Shown: positions 37,917-47,165, counted from the stretch's first letter. The stretch is 64,000 bases of DNA from Chryseolinea lacunae (GCF_016735595.1 NZ_JAERRB010000005.1:248001-312000), one strand, 5' to 3'. The notes: generated from the letters alone by a model not told the origin. Numbers and translations are program-made.

Positions 37917-39664
37917 AAGCGATGATCACGTTTCATGCCCTCCTGTCTCCACTGCTCATCGCCGGTTTGCTGGTGCCCATCACCATTTTGTTTGGATGGC
38001 TGGAGTGGAACCGTAAACATCGTTTCCGCGGACTGCGAATACTAGCCGTGGTTGTGTTAATGACGGCGCTGGCACTCATCCTGCTACGTCCTTCCACCAC
38101 CGAAGAAAAAGACGCATCCGTATTGTTGCTCACGCCCGGCTACACCAGCAAACAGGTGGATAGCCTGTTGCAAAAACAACCGAACCTGCAAGTGTGGCAT
38201 ACTGCCGATGCCGTGCCGTTCAAAAATTCCATCGCGCTTTCGTCAACACACACCCTCGCCCTCCACGGCGACAACATTCGTTTTGTGATCGGCAATGGCC
38301 TCGCCGATTACGATCTTGATTTGATCAAGGAGAAACACTTCACCTATCTTCCCGGCCAGCCAATCGAAGGCATCACGACGATCGCGGTGAGTGAACCTGT
38401 GCGCGCGCATCATCTTGCTACTGTAGAGGGGACGTACGCCAACATCGCCGGAACAAAATGGATCTACCTGAATGGACCCGGCGGTAAGGAGGATTCTCTA
38501 AAGGTGACGGGTGCCGGTCGCCATCCTTTTCAACTTTCCTTCACGCCCAAACAAAAAGGCTCACTACTCTACACTGTCATCACAAAAGACAGCGCAGGCC
38601 ATGCCACCGAAGATCGTCTTCCGGTTTTTGTTGACGAAGATCGTGCGCTCACTGTGCTCTTCATTCAAAACTTCCCAACGTTCGAAACACAATACCTGAA
38701 GCGCTATCTCGCGCACGCTGGTCATAAGCTCACGTTGCGCTATCAACTCTCCAAACAAATTTTCCGCTTCGAGTACGCCAACCGCGCATCACAACCGGTG
38801 AACAAACTCACGACAGAGGTATTGCAACAAGCAGACTTGCTTATACTCGATCGCAATGCCTGGCAGAGTCTATCCACAACAGAAAAGGCGGCCGTTCACA
38901 ATGCCGTGCGTGCAGGCTTGGGGTGGTTGACATGGCCGAACGCAAAAGAAAAAGTGAGCCAGGATTTTCCATTCGCGCTTGCGGCTGTGAAAACAGATAC
39001 GACGCAAATCACCTTGCTTCAAAAAGCCATCACCCTGCCCGCGCTTCCCTATCGTGTCGAAAATCAAACCGGCATCCAGACATCTGTTAAAAACAAAAGC
39101 GGCATCGTTGCAGCCTATGCGCAGGTGGGCAGAGGTAAGATCGGTTTGCAGACCCTACAAGAAACCTATCGACTCAGCCTCTCGGGCGACTCGCTACGCT
39201 ATGGTGCCTTGTGGTCGCCTCTGATTGAAGCTTTGGCGCGGAAGTCGGCGGGAGTTACGGCGGTGCGCATCGTCACACCGTTCCCGTGGTATGCCGACGA
39301 GCCCATCGCGGTGCAACTGCTCTCGGCTCACCCCAATCCTGCATTGCTCGCCGACAGCATCGGCATTCCCCTACAGGAGGATGTCCAGTTGGATGATGTG
39401 TGGTCCGGGAAATTTTGGGCAGGCCAACCCGGTTGGCACACGTTGCAAGCAGACGATGCAACACCAAGTCTCTATTACATATCGACTACGGGAGAATGGA
39501 GCGGTCTGCGTCAGGCAACCCTGCGCGCGCAGAACATGGCCGCCTCGGAAAGCCATGCGTTGCAAACTGAAAAGGTTTATGTGAGTCGCGAAATTTCTCC
39601 GGTCTATTTCTTCGCGATGTTCGTGCTGGCCGCCGCCTTCCTGTGGATGGCCCCAAAGCTGTGA
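37913..39664 (+). CDS. Membrane protein closing the MoxR/BatA-like operon
   Basis: A 583-residue protein with two N-terminal helices (about 8-28 and 38-60), a large periplasmic part and a C-terminal helix (VYFFAMFVLAAAFLWMA). The first helices resemble the BatA-type anchor, and the middle (VLFIQNFPTFETQYLKRYLAHAG) resembles a glutamine-amidotransferase-like Rossmann fold seen in long BatA-family proteins. No catalytic residues can be assigned. It starts inside the previous stop codon (ATGA) and ends before a hairpin shared with the convergent DUF3109 gene. Confidence 0.75.
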   Translation: MKAMITFHALLSPLLIAGLLVPITILFGWLEWNRKHRFRGLRILAVVVLMTALALILLRPSTTEEKDASVLLLTPGYTSKQVDSLLQKQPNLQVWHTADAVPFKNSIALSSTHTLALHGDNIRFVIGNGLADYDLDLIKEKHFTYLPGQPIEGITTIAVSEPVRAHHLATVEGTYANIAGTKWIYLNGPGGKEDSLKVTGAGRHPFQLSFTPKQKGSLLYTVITKDSAGHATEDRLPVFVDEDRALTVLFIQNFPTFETQYLKRYLAHAGHKLTLRYQLSKQIFRFEYANRASQPVNKLTTEVLQQADLLILDRNAWQSLSTTEKAAVHNAVRAGLGWLTWPNAKEKVSQDFPFALAAVKTDTTQITLLQKAITLPALPYRVENQTGIQTSVKNKSGIVAAYAQVGRGKIGLQTLQETYRLSLSGDSLRYGALWSPLIEALARKSAGVTAVRIVTPFPWYADEPIAVQLLSAHPNPALLADSIGIPLQEDVQLDDVWSGKFWAGQPGWHTLQADDATPSLYYISTTGEWSGLRQATLRAQNMAASESHALQTEKVYVSREISPVYFFAMFVLAAAFLWMAPKL

Positions 39665-39671
39665 AATGAAA

Positions 39672-39700
39672 AGCGACGTGCTGATGACGTCGCTGTTCTT
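39672..39700. terminator. Hairpin terminator between convergent units
   Basis: A perfect 8-bp stem (AGCGACGT with ACGTCGCT) on a 7-base loop. The minus-strand side runs into TTTTC and the plus side into GTTCTTT. It probably serves the leftward DUF3109 gene and weakly the rightward operon. Confidence 0.6.
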
Positions 39701-39720
39701 TATGCTCTATGTTCTTATGC

Positions 39721-40314
39721 TTATGCTTTTTTCGCTTTCGGCTTGGGCTTCGGATTTTGTTCGATAGCGCCTTCAAGTTCCTGATACCACGCTTCGCCAT
39801 ACTTGCGGATCAGTGGATCTTTCAAAAATTTATAGACCGGCACCTGCAGTTCTTTTCCCAGCGCGCACGCCGGTGAGCAGATGTGCCACTTGTGATAGTT
39901 AAGCGCCTCGAAGCTTTTCTTTTGTGTGACGCGGATGGGATACAGGTGGCAGCTGATGGGTTTCTTCCAGTCCACAACACCGTCTTTGTAGGCGGCTTCG
40001 ATGCCACACTTCAGAATTCCTTTGTTGTCGTAGATGGCATACACACATTCGCGGCCTTCGATAACCGGGGTGCAAAGTTCACCATCGTCGTCCACCACGT
40101 GCGTGCCCTGCTTTTCAATTTCGCGGATGCCTTCGGGGGTGAGGTATTTTTTGATCTTCGGAAAGATTTCGTTCAGAATGGGAATTTCGTCAGCCTGAAG
40201 GGGCGCGCCAAAATCGCCTTCCACACAGCAGGCACCTTTGCATTTCTCGAGGTTGCAAACAAACTCCTTGTCGCGGATGTCGTCTGAAACCAATATTTCT
40301 CCGATCTTCATCAT
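39721..40314 (-). CDS. DUF3109 family cysteine-rich protein
   Basis: A protein of about 197 residues. The N-terminal cysteine cluster [17 protein letters not shown] and later Cys residues ([26 protein letters not shown]) look like a zinc or Fe-S site, as in the CxxCC proteins related to the YkgJ group. I place the start at one of the two adjacent Met codons before [10 protein letters not shown] (40314 or 40311); an earlier Met at 40344 is also in frame. The C-terminus is Lys/Pro-rich. The function of the family is unknown. Confidence 0.85.
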   Translation of the reverse strand: MMKIGEILVSDDIRDKEFVCNLEKCKGACCVEGDFGAPLQADEIPILNEIFPKIKKYLTPEGIREIEKQGTHVVDDDGELCTPVIEGRECVYAIYDNKGILKCGIEAAYKDGVVDWKKPISCHLYPIRVTQKKSFEALNYHKWHICSPACALGKELQVPVYKFLKDPLIRKYGEAWYQELEGAIEQNPKPKPKAKKA

Positions 40315-40366
40315 AGGCTGTAAAGGTAAGGACAATTGCGCCAATATTCACGTTGGCAAAACGCCA

Positions 40367-41215
40367 TCAGGCAAACAATTCAAACTGCAGATGCTCTGTG
40401 ACGTTCATGTCGCGCAGAATGGCCTGGGTGGAGAATTGTTTTGAGAAGAAACCCATATAATACGCCGGCAGGCTCACCAACTGCGATTCAAGCTTGTGTA
40501 CCGACAGGGCAGCGTTCATGCCCATCACCAGCATATTGTTTTGATAGACGCGCACCAGCCGTTTGTAGAACTGGAGGTTGCCCGTGGCCTTTGCCAGGGA
40601 CTCGCTTCCCGATGCGCCGGCAAACTTTCGAAGGAGCTCGGCGTGATCTTCGGTGTAGTGGCGGTAGTTCACCCGGTCGTTGAGAATGAATGTGAAGGGC
40701 ACCACAAAGCTAAAGCCCAGCCCAATCCATTTGTCCATCAGCGCCAGCGGCATTTCCAATGAAAACGGATCGACGAGACACAGCACGGCCGCTTTATGAC
40801 CCCGGGTGGACGTGGGTATGACAGACCTGAGGCGGTCGGTTAATTCGGGGAGCGGGTCGGCAAACACCGACACGTTTTTTTCGGGTGCCGCTTTCTTTGC
40901 GCGCATATACAGCGCGTGGGCTTGTTCGGGATCGCGTTCGCAAAAAATCCACCGGTCAATGGGCAGGTCGCCGCACAACGTGGCCAGCGATGGTCCTGCA
41001 AAAATTTCTTTCTGATGGCCGACCGAATAGAGGCCACTGCCGGCAAACGCGTCGACAAAAACAATTTCATCAGCCTTTGCTGCGGCGTTCATGATGAAGG
41101 CCTGAACGTAACGTTCTATAAGTTGAACCTTTACTTTAAACCAGGGTTCTGTGGCGGTGATGGTGAATCCATCGGCTTGAAAATTCGAAGCGTGATCACG
41201 CGATTTTGGATTCAA
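40367..41215 (-). CDS. TcmP-like (three-Cys-motif partner) protein
   Basis: A 282-residue protein resembling the three-Cys-motif partner family TcmP. The signature is WFKVKVQLIERYVQAF followed by EIVFVDAFAGSGLYSVG, a Rossmann-like loop like those of SAM-dependent methyltransferases, then CLVDPFSLEMP near the middle. In other genomes TcmP sits beside a three-Cys radical-SAM-like protein; none is present here. The leftward neighbour is the Cys-rich DUF3109 gene, 52 bases away, which may or may not be related. A TATTTTTG box lies 29 bases upstream of the start. Confidence 0.7.
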   Translation of the reverse strand: MNPKSRDHASNFQADGFTITATEPWFKVKVQLIERYVQAFIMNAAAKADEIVFVDAFAGSGLYSVGHQKEIFAGPSLATLCGDLPIDRWIFCERDPEQAHALYMRAKKAAPEKNVSVFADPLPELTDRLRSVIPTSTRGHKAAVLCLVDPFSLEMPLALMDKWIGLGFSFVVPFTFILNDRVNYRHYTEDHAELLRKFAGASGSESLAKATGNLQFYKRLVRVYQNNMLVMGMNAALSVHKLESQLVSLPAYYMGFFSKQFSTQAILRDMNVTEHLQFELFA

Positions 41216-41243
41216 AAAGCTTTATGTTTAGTGTTTTCGTTAT

Positions 41244-41251
41244 CAAAAATA
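41244..41251 (-). promoter_or_regulatory. Putative -7 box (TATTTTTG) of the tcmP-like gene
   Basis: Exact TAnnTTTG on the minus strand, 29 bases before the ATG at 41215. No clear TTG -33 partner is seen, so this is a partial match in the divergent region shared with the helicase gene. Confidence 0.3.
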
Positions 41252-41360
41252 GCGCGCTGCCGCGGCATCTGAAAGCATCGTGTACACGATCCGAAAAACA
41301 TTACAAAAAAATCCGGGTTTCCGGGCAATCCAAAAAACTCTGCTCTAACTTGCAGCCCTT

Positions 41361-43619
41361 ATGACCGATTATCTCGAGAGCTTAAATGAACCCCAACGCG
41401 AGGCTGTGCTGAACACGGAAGGCCCTTGCATGCTTATTGCCGGCGCGGGCTCAGGCAAAACGCGTGTGCTCACCTTTCGCATCGCCCAACTCATGAATAA
41501 AGGTGTCGACCCCTTCAACATCATGTCGCTCACCTTCACCAACAAAGCCGCACGCGAAATGCGCGAGCGCATCGAAAAGGTAGTGGGCCACGATGCCCGC
41601 AACCTGTGGATGGGAACCTTTCACTCCGTGTTCGCCCGCATCCTCCGCGCCGAAGCACACCACCTGGGCTATCCCAACAACTTTACCATCTACGACACCG
41701 ACGATTCGAAGGCCATGATCAGAAGCATCGTGAAAGAGATGGGCCTCGACGACACCGTCTACAAAGCCAACACCGTCTACAATCGCATCTCGGCTGCCAA
41801 AAACAGCCTCATCGGCTGGCAAGACTACCTGCAAAACGCCGAGCTCATGGGCGATGATACCGCCAACCTGCGCCCTGAAGTAGGCAAGATTTACAAAGCC
41901 TATGCCCTCCGCACCTTCCGCGCCGGCTCCATGGACTTTGACGACCTGCTGTTTAACACCGACAAACTTTTTAAAGAGCACCTGGAAGTGCTGAACAAAT
42001 ACCAGCAACGCTTCCAGTATATCCTGGTGGACGAGTTTCAGGATACCAACCTGTGCCAATACTTCATCATCCGCAAGCTGGCCGCCGTGCGCCAGAACAT
42101 CTGCGTGGTGGGCGACGACGCGCAGAGTATCTACGCCTTTCGTGGCGCCGACATCACCAACATCCTCAACTTCGAGCGCGATTATCCCGAGCTGAAGGTG
42201 ATCAAGCTGGAGCAGAACTATCGTTCCACCCAGAACATCGTGCACGCCGCCAACTCGGTCATCAAAAAGAACCGCGCACAGCTTCCCAAAAATGTGTGGA
42301 CAGCCAACGAAGAAGGACCGCTCATCGAGCTGATCAAGGCCGTGTCTGACAACGAAGAAGGCCGGCTTGTGTCGAACTCCATTTTCCAGGAAAGACTTCA
42401 GCACCAGCTCAAGTTCAGCGACTTCGCCATTCTCTATCGCACCAACAGCCAGTCGCGCGCCATTGAAGAAGCGCTGCGGCGGATGAACATCAAGTATAAA
42501 GTGGTGGGAGGTCTTTCCTTCTATCAACGCAAGGAGATCAAAGACCTGCTCGGCTACATGCGCTTTGTGCTGAACCAGCAGGACGAAGCCTCGTTCCGCC
42601 GCATCATCAACCTGCCCAAACGCGGCATCGGCGACTCAACGGTCGACAAGATTGTGGTGGCGGCCAACGACCACAGCATGACCATCTGGGACGTGTTGCA
42701 GAACGCCGCGCCGTTTGTGGGTGGCCGCTCGGCCACACCCATCGAAGACTTTGTGGCCATGATCAAACGCTTCGCGCTGGAGGTTGAACGCAAGGATGCC
42801 TACGATGCGGCCTTCGAAATTGCCAAAGGCTCCGGCCTGCTGCGCGAGCTTTATGAAGACAAAACCGTGGAAGGCCTGAGCCGCTACGAAAACGTGCAGG
42901 AATTGCTGAACGCCATCAAGGAATTTGTAGACGACCCCGAGCGCCAGGAAAAAGACTTAGGCTCCTTCTTGCAGGAAGTTTCGCTGGTGACCGGCCAGGA
43001 CGAAGACAAGGACAAAGATCCCGACAAGGTGACGCTCATGACCATTCACATGGCCAAGGGACTGGAGTTCCGCTATGTGTATATCGTGGGGCTGGAAGAA
43101 GACCTCTTCCCGTCGCAGATGATGCTGAGCAGCCGTGCCGACCTGGAAGAAGAACGCCGCCTGTTTTATGTGGCCATCACCCGGGCCGAGAAACGATTGT
43201 TCCTGTCGTATGCCCTCACCCGCTATCGCTTCGGCCGTCTGAAAAACTGCGAGCCCAGCCGGTTCCTCGACGACATCGATCAGTCCTTTATTAAGGTCGC
43301 CAGCAAATTCGGCGGCCTGGAGTCGACGCCTCCGCCAACCAGCCAGTATGCCAAGACCCTGGTGAACGGCATCAAGAAGACCATCGCCTCCACCCCCGTG
43401 GCCAAACCACCGGCCGGCTACAAACCTTCTGCCGACTTCGCCCCAAGCGACACCTCGTCGTTGAAAGAAGGCATGAAAGTGGAGCACCCGAAGTTTGGTT
43501 TTGGCACTGTTTTGCAGATGGACATGAGTGGTGCCGACCGAAAGGCGCGCATCAGCTTCGGCGCCGTGGGAGAGAAAACTTTGTTATTAAGTTTTGCAAA
43601 ACTTCGAATTGTAGACTAA
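41361..43619 (+). CDS. UvrD/PcrA-type ATP-dependent DNA helicase
   Basis: A 752-residue superfamily 1A 3'-5' helicase used in nucleotide excision and mismatch repair and in removing RecA or stalled polymerase. Walker A is GAGSGKTRVLTFR near 28-40, Walker B is VDEFQDTN, followed by GDDAQSIYAFRGAD (motif III), LEQNYRST (motif IV) and VAITRAEKRLFLS (motif VI). The C-terminal GMKVEHPKFGFGTVL is the Tudor-like, RNA-polymerase-binding tail of PcrA/UvrD. The family is certain; pcrA and uvrD are not distinguished here. Confidence 0.96.
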   Translation: MTDYLESLNEPQREAVLNTEGPCMLIAGAGSGKTRVLTFRIAQLMNKGVDPFNIMSLTFTNKAAREMRERIEKVVGHDARNLWMGTFHSVFARILRAEAHHLGYPNNFTIYDTDDSKAMIRSIVKEMGLDDTVYKANTVYNRISAAKNSLIGWQDYLQNAELMGDDTANLRPEVGKIYKAYALRTFRAGSMDFDDLLFNTDKLFKEHLEVLNKYQQRFQYILVDEFQDTNLCQYFIIRKLAAVRQNICVVGDDAQSIYAFRGADITNILNFERDYPELKVIKLEQNYRSTQNIVHAANSVIKKNRAQLPKNVWTANEEGPLIELIKAVSDNEEGRLVSNSIFQERLQHQLKFSDFAILYRTNSQSRAIEEALRRMNIKYKVVGGLSFYQRKEIKDLLGYMRFVLNQQDEASFRRIINLPKRGIGDSTVDKIVVAANDHSMTIWDVLQNAAPFVGGRSATPIEDFVAMIKRFALEVERKDAYDAAFEIAKGSGLLRELYEDKTVEGLSRYENVQELLNAIKEFVDDPERQEKDLGSFLQEVSLVTGQDEDKDKDPDKVTLMTIHMAKGLEFRYVYIVGLEEDLFPSQMMLSSRADLEEERRLFYVAITRAEKRLFLSYALTRYRFGRLKNCEPSRFLDDIDQSFIKVASKFGGLESTPPPTSQYAKTLVNGIKKTIASTPVAKPPAGYKPSADFAPSDTSSLKEGMKVEHPKFGFGTVLQMDMSGADRKARISFGAVGEKTLLLSFAKLRIVD

Positions 43620-43640
43620 TCCTTACATGATACTTTTTTG

Positions 43641-43670
43641 AGGCCGGTTTTCTTAACCGGCCTTTTTTTT
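43641..43670 (+). terminator. Intrinsic terminator after the helicase gene
   Basis: A perfect 9-bp stem (AGGCCGGTT with AACCGGCCT) on a 5-base loop, followed by a run of seven or more T. Confidence 0.92.
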
Positions 43671-43772
43671 GCGTCATACTTTTGCCTTCGGCTTCGCTGA
43701 TGGCCATGGGATGTTCACTTCCCGCCGGTCGGCTGCACACTTTTTCAACAACCGTTTAATCCAATTTCCCGC

Positions 43773-44921
43773 ATGATCATGAAAAAATTTCCCCTTTCCA
43801 TTTTTGCCTTGCTGCTGATACTGGCCTGCTCCAAAGACGACGCGCTGACGCCCGTGCTGCTGGGCATCGATCCGAACGTTGGCAAATACAACGACGTGGT
43901 CACCATCAACGGCGCCAATTTCGCCACCGACGTCCTCAAGCTACAGGTCACCTTCAACGGTGTGCGTGCCGAGATCGTGTCAGCCACACCATCCGCCCTC
44001 ACCGTTAAAGTGCCGCCTACATCGTCGACCGGAAAAGTATCGGTGGTGAGCGACGGACAAACCCTGGTGAGCACCGAAGACTTCACGGTGCTGGTGGGCG
44101 ATTGGGAAAAACGCAGCGACGCACCCAAAGCCGGCCAGCAATATGCTTTGGAAACCTTTACGGTGAACAACAAGGCTTACGTCTTGCTCGGCGAATACAG
44201 CACCAACAACTATGTGGAGTTTTCTACCCTATGGCTCTACGATGAGAGCGAAGACACGTGGACGGCCAAGAGCACCTATAGCATGACCGCCAGCCTGTCT
44301 GGATCGGTTTCGTGGGGATCGGATATCGGCAAAGCGTATGTGCTTGAGCCGGGCGGTCTGCCCCTCCGTGAGTATGATGCAGCCACCGACAAGTGGTCGG
44401 AAAAACAACATCCTTTCACCGCCGAAAACCAGAACGTGAACCTCAACACAGCCTTCAACGTCGGTCACAACGGATACGTCCTGATGGCCGATAAAGCATT
44501 GTTAATCTACGACATAGACGACAATAACTGGACAAAAAAGGCCACCTTTCCCGGTACCCTCATAAACAATCAGGCTTCGGCCCATGTGATCGGAGACAAA
44601 GCTTATGTGCTTACCGGAAACACCCTCTGGCAGTATGATCCTGCCACCGATAAGTGGACGCAGAAGGCTGGCCTTGATGAAGACTATACCTGCACCTTCG
44701 CAGCGGAGGGTAAGTTTTACGCCGGCGACTATGCCCGCGACGCGCGGTCTACATTTGAATACAATCCGGCGACCGACCGCTGGACACAGAAGGCAAGCTT
44801 CAGCGGCGGTGCACGCATCGACCCGCTTTGCATCAGCGTCAACAACCGCGCCTTTGTAGGTCTTGGCAAGCAGCAAAGCAACAACACGCGCGTGAAAGAC
44901 ATGTATGAGTTTCTTCCTTAA
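43773..44921 (+). CDS. Lipoprotein with IPT/TIG domain and Kelch repeats
   Basis: A 382-residue surface or periplasmic lipoprotein. The lipobox LILAC gives the lipidated Cys near residue 19. An IPT/TIG domain follows (about 28-110, with NVGKYNDVVTINGANF and VSDGQTLVSTEDFTV), then six or so Kelch-type blades (about 110-380), each with a W or Y-D-x-A/E-x-D-x-W core such as YDPATDKWTQKAG. Kelch propellers bind ligands; the partner is unknown. A TACTTTTG box at 43677-43684 might be its -7 element. The next gene encodes a shorter paralogue. Confidence 0.88.
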   Translation: MIMKKFPLSIFALLLILACSKDDALTPVLLGIDPNVGKYNDVVTINGANFATDVLKLQVTFNGVRAEIVSATPSALTVKVPPTSSTGKVSVVSDGQTLVSTEDFTVLVGDWEKRSDAPKAGQQYALETFTVNNKAYVLLGEYSTNNYVEFSTLWLYDESEDTWTAKSTYSMTASLSGSVSWGSDIGKAYVLEPGGLPLREYDAATDKWSEKQHPFTAENQNVNLNTAFNVGHNGYVLMADKALLIYDIDDNNWTKKATFPGTLINNQASAHVIGDKAYVLTGNTLWQYDPATDKWTQKAGLDEDYTCTFAAEGKFYAGDYARDARSTFEYNPATDRWTQKASFSGGARIDPLCISVNNRAFVGLGKQQSNNTRVKDMYEFLP

Positions 44922-44932
44922 ACCATGAACCA

Positions 44933-44974
44933 GGGTGATGATGCCGATCTGTTTTCAAGATCGCTTCATCACCC
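44933..44974. repeat. Long inverted repeat between the two Kelch genes
   Basis: Arms GGGTGATGA and TCATCACCC (9 bp) enclose a second stem CGATCT with AGATCG (6 bp), separated by a small internal loop and closing on GTTTTCA. It lies 12 bases after the stop at 44921. No T-run follows. It may be an atypical terminator or an mRNA-stabilising structure. Confidence 0.5.
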
Positions 44975-45176
44975 ATTCATTACCCGTTGATGACCATGTT
45001 GTGCGCAAAATTTTTTAATTATCATTAAATTCTTACCTCGCTCGTTTCTCAACACTTTTGTAAAATCATCAACGACATTCATGTCATAACTTTACTAGTG
45101 AAAGCACGTCGTGTATGTGATCGCCCGGCAGGGGCAGAAACATTGCGACAGCCAACACGAACAAACCCTCTCTGAC
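44975..45176. other. Intergenic region before the second Kelch gene
   Basis: An AT-rich segment with no gene. It presumably holds the promoter of the gene at 45177. I see TAACTTTA near 45087, one base off the -7 consensus, but no correctly spaced TTG. Confidence 0.3.
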
Positions 45177-46112
45177 ATGAAAAAATCGGTCCTCTTCCTG
45201 GTCATAAGTTTTCTCTTTTCCTGCGCTGAAGAAGACAAATCACCCGTGGCACTCAGCGCCACGACCGATCAGGGACAGTGGACCGCGCGCACCAGCGCCC
45301 CCATGGTAGGCGACGAAACCAACATCACCTTCTTCTCCACCCAGGGCAAAGGCTTTGTGCTCTTCGGCCAGCAAGCGCTGGACGGCGCACCTCAGGATGC
45401 CACCTTCTACGTCTTCGATCCGGCCGGCAACAGCTGGTCACCCAAAACCATCTACGACAAAAATTTCTCTCCCGTACAACACGTGTCATGGGCTGCCACT
45501 GCGGGCAAAGGCTTTGTGCTGGAACCGTATGGCGGCGACCTCCATGCCTACGACGTGGCCACCGACACCTGGTCGATCCGGAAGAATCCCTACATCAACG
45601 GCCAAACCGATCTCTATCCCGTAACGGCATTCGGCATTGGTGACAATGGTTTTGTTTTGCTGTCGGACAACACGCTGTGGAAATATGACTACACCGCCGA
45701 TCGTTGGGAAAGCCAGGGCACATTCCCGGCCACCTTCAACGACGCCTACACCATCGACGGCAGTGCTACCGAAACCAAAGGCTACATTACCAACGGACCC
45801 AGCGTTTGGGAGTTCGATCCTTCTTCCACCCAGTGGAAAGCAACCACAAAATTTCCGGGCGCGGCCTCGATCGCATTTGCCACCGAAGGCCATCTCTACG
45901 CGGGCGACTATGCTGCGGCTGACAAAGGTCTGTGGCAATTTGATGCTGCGGGCAACCGCTGGGAACGCGTGTCTACGCTGGCCGGCAACGCGCGCTATGC
46001 AGCCTTCCACGTCGGCATCGGCAACAAAGGTTATGTGGGCCTGGGCGTGCTGAACCAGAGCGACGAACTGGTGAAAGACTTCTTTGAATACACCCCGGCA
46101 ACAGGCCAATAA
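45177..46112 (+). CDS. Kelch-repeat lipoprotein, paralogue of the preceding gene
   Basis: A 311-residue lipoprotein starting MKKSVLFLVISFLFSCAEED, with the lipid-modified Cys near 16. It lacks the IPT/TIG domain of its neighbour and goes directly into Kelch-type blades (for example FDPAGNSWSPK, YDVATDTWSIRK, FDPSSTQWKATTKFPG, FDAAGNRWERVS). The start at 45177 is preferred because the lipoprotein signal begins there; the frame is open back to 45111. The pair probably arose by duplication with loss or gain of the TIG domain. Confidence 0.87.
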   Translation: MKKSVLFLVISFLFSCAEEDKSPVALSATTDQGQWTARTSAPMVGDETNITFFSTQGKGFVLFGQQALDGAPQDATFYVFDPAGNSWSPKTIYDKNFSPVQHVSWAATAGKGFVLEPYGGDLHAYDVATDTWSIRKNPYINGQTDLYPVTAFGIGDNGFVLLSDNTLWKYDYTADRWESQGTFPATFNDAYTIDGSATETKGYITNGPSVWEFDPSSTQWKATTKFPGAASIAFATEGHLYAGDYAAADKGLWQFDAAGNRWERVSTLAGNARYAAFHVGIGNKGYVGLGVLNQSDELVKDFFEYTPATGQ

Positions 46113-46334
46113 GCCACTTCTCAAAACCAGCCCTTTTCCCTTTCGCAAACACCGCTTCAGAGCGCCTTTTTTCCTTGGCACAAGCCATTTCGGGGCACTA
46201 AATTTTCGATTCTCGAACCGAACCCGTATACTTGCTGTTCCAAATCGTAGAGAATACGAGAACAAAAGTTCTTTTTTAACAAGCCAATACGTTTCTCGTT
46301 ACATTAAACGTCACGCTTTTACACCAACATCATC

Positions 46335-47069
46335 ATGATCGGAGAATACAATTCGCAGCGCCCGCATATTATTCTGAAAGAATATGGCCGCAATGTTCAG
46401 AAGCTGATAGAGTACATCAAGAGCCTCCCCAGCATTGAAAAGCGCACAGAGCTTTCCTATACCCTCATCGAGCTTATCAAGCAACTCACCCCCAGCATCA
46501 AAGAACAACCCGACAATCCTCAACGGTTGTGGGATGACCTTTATATCATCGCCGACTTCGACCTTAGCGTAAACAATCCCTACCCTGTGCCCGAGCGTGA
46601 GATTCTGTTCAAGAAACCCATGCGCATGGAGTATCCCAAAAACGATGTGCGCTTCCGTCACTATGGAAAGAACATCGAGAACCTTGTGAAGGAAGCCTTG
46701 AAGAAAGACGATCCGCAAGAGCGCGAAGATGCCATCATATACCTGGGCAAGCTCATGAAAACTTTCTACGGAAACTGGAACAAAGAAACGCTCGACGACT
46801 CGGTTATCCTGCGCGACATCCAGGCCATGTCGGGAGGTGCGTTGAGCATGACCATCGAGAAAGTGCGCGAAGACAACCTGTTCGAGAAACTCTACAAAGA
46901 GCGCAAGAAGGCAAGACCGCAGCAAGGTCAGGGTGGCAACGTAACGGGGCATCAGCAACACCCGCCGCGTCACAATGGCGGAGGCGGTGGCGGCGGACAC
47001 CGGCCGTTCAACAAGAATAATAACAACAAAGGCGGTGGTGGCAACTTCCGTCGCCGAAGAGATCAGTAA
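46335..47069 (+). CDS. DUF4290 family protein with a Gly/Asn/Arg-rich tail
   Basis: A 244-residue cytosolic protein of the Bacteroidota-restricted DUF4290 family (about 5-195: MIGEYNSQRPHIILKEYGRN, FRHYGKNIENLV, MKTFYGNWNKETLDD). The last 45 residues are a disordered tail of Gly runs, Asn runs and terminal RRRR, like RNA-binding low-complexity tails. It lies 96 bases before murA, separated by a terminator. Function is unknown; the tail suggests nucleic acid binding, as an inference from composition only. Confidence 0.85.
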   Translation: MIGEYNSQRPHIILKEYGRNVQKLIEYIKSLPSIEKRTELSYTLIELIKQLTPSIKEQPDNPQRLWDDLYIIADFDLSVNNPYPVPEREILFKKPMRMEYPKNDVRFRHYGKNIENLVKEALKKDDPQEREDAIIYLGKLMKTFYGNWNKETLDDSVILRDIQAMSGGALSMTIEKVREDNLFEKLYKERKKARPQQGQGGNVTGHQQHPPRHNGGGGGGGHRPFNKNNNNKGGGGNFRRRRDQ

Positions 47070-47086
47070 GACGATCGAAAGAGACC

Positions 47087-47117
47087 GCGCCGTGTTTTAT
47101 GACCGGCGCATTTTTTT
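47087..47117 (+). terminator. Intrinsic terminator after the DUF4290 gene
   Basis: A 6-bp GC stem (GCGCCG with CGGCGC) on an 11-base loop, followed by ATTTTTTTA. Confidence 0.7.
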
Positions 47118-47165
47118 ATACATTTCGGTACAGATTCCACGTACTCATTTTTTCATTTATCACCG

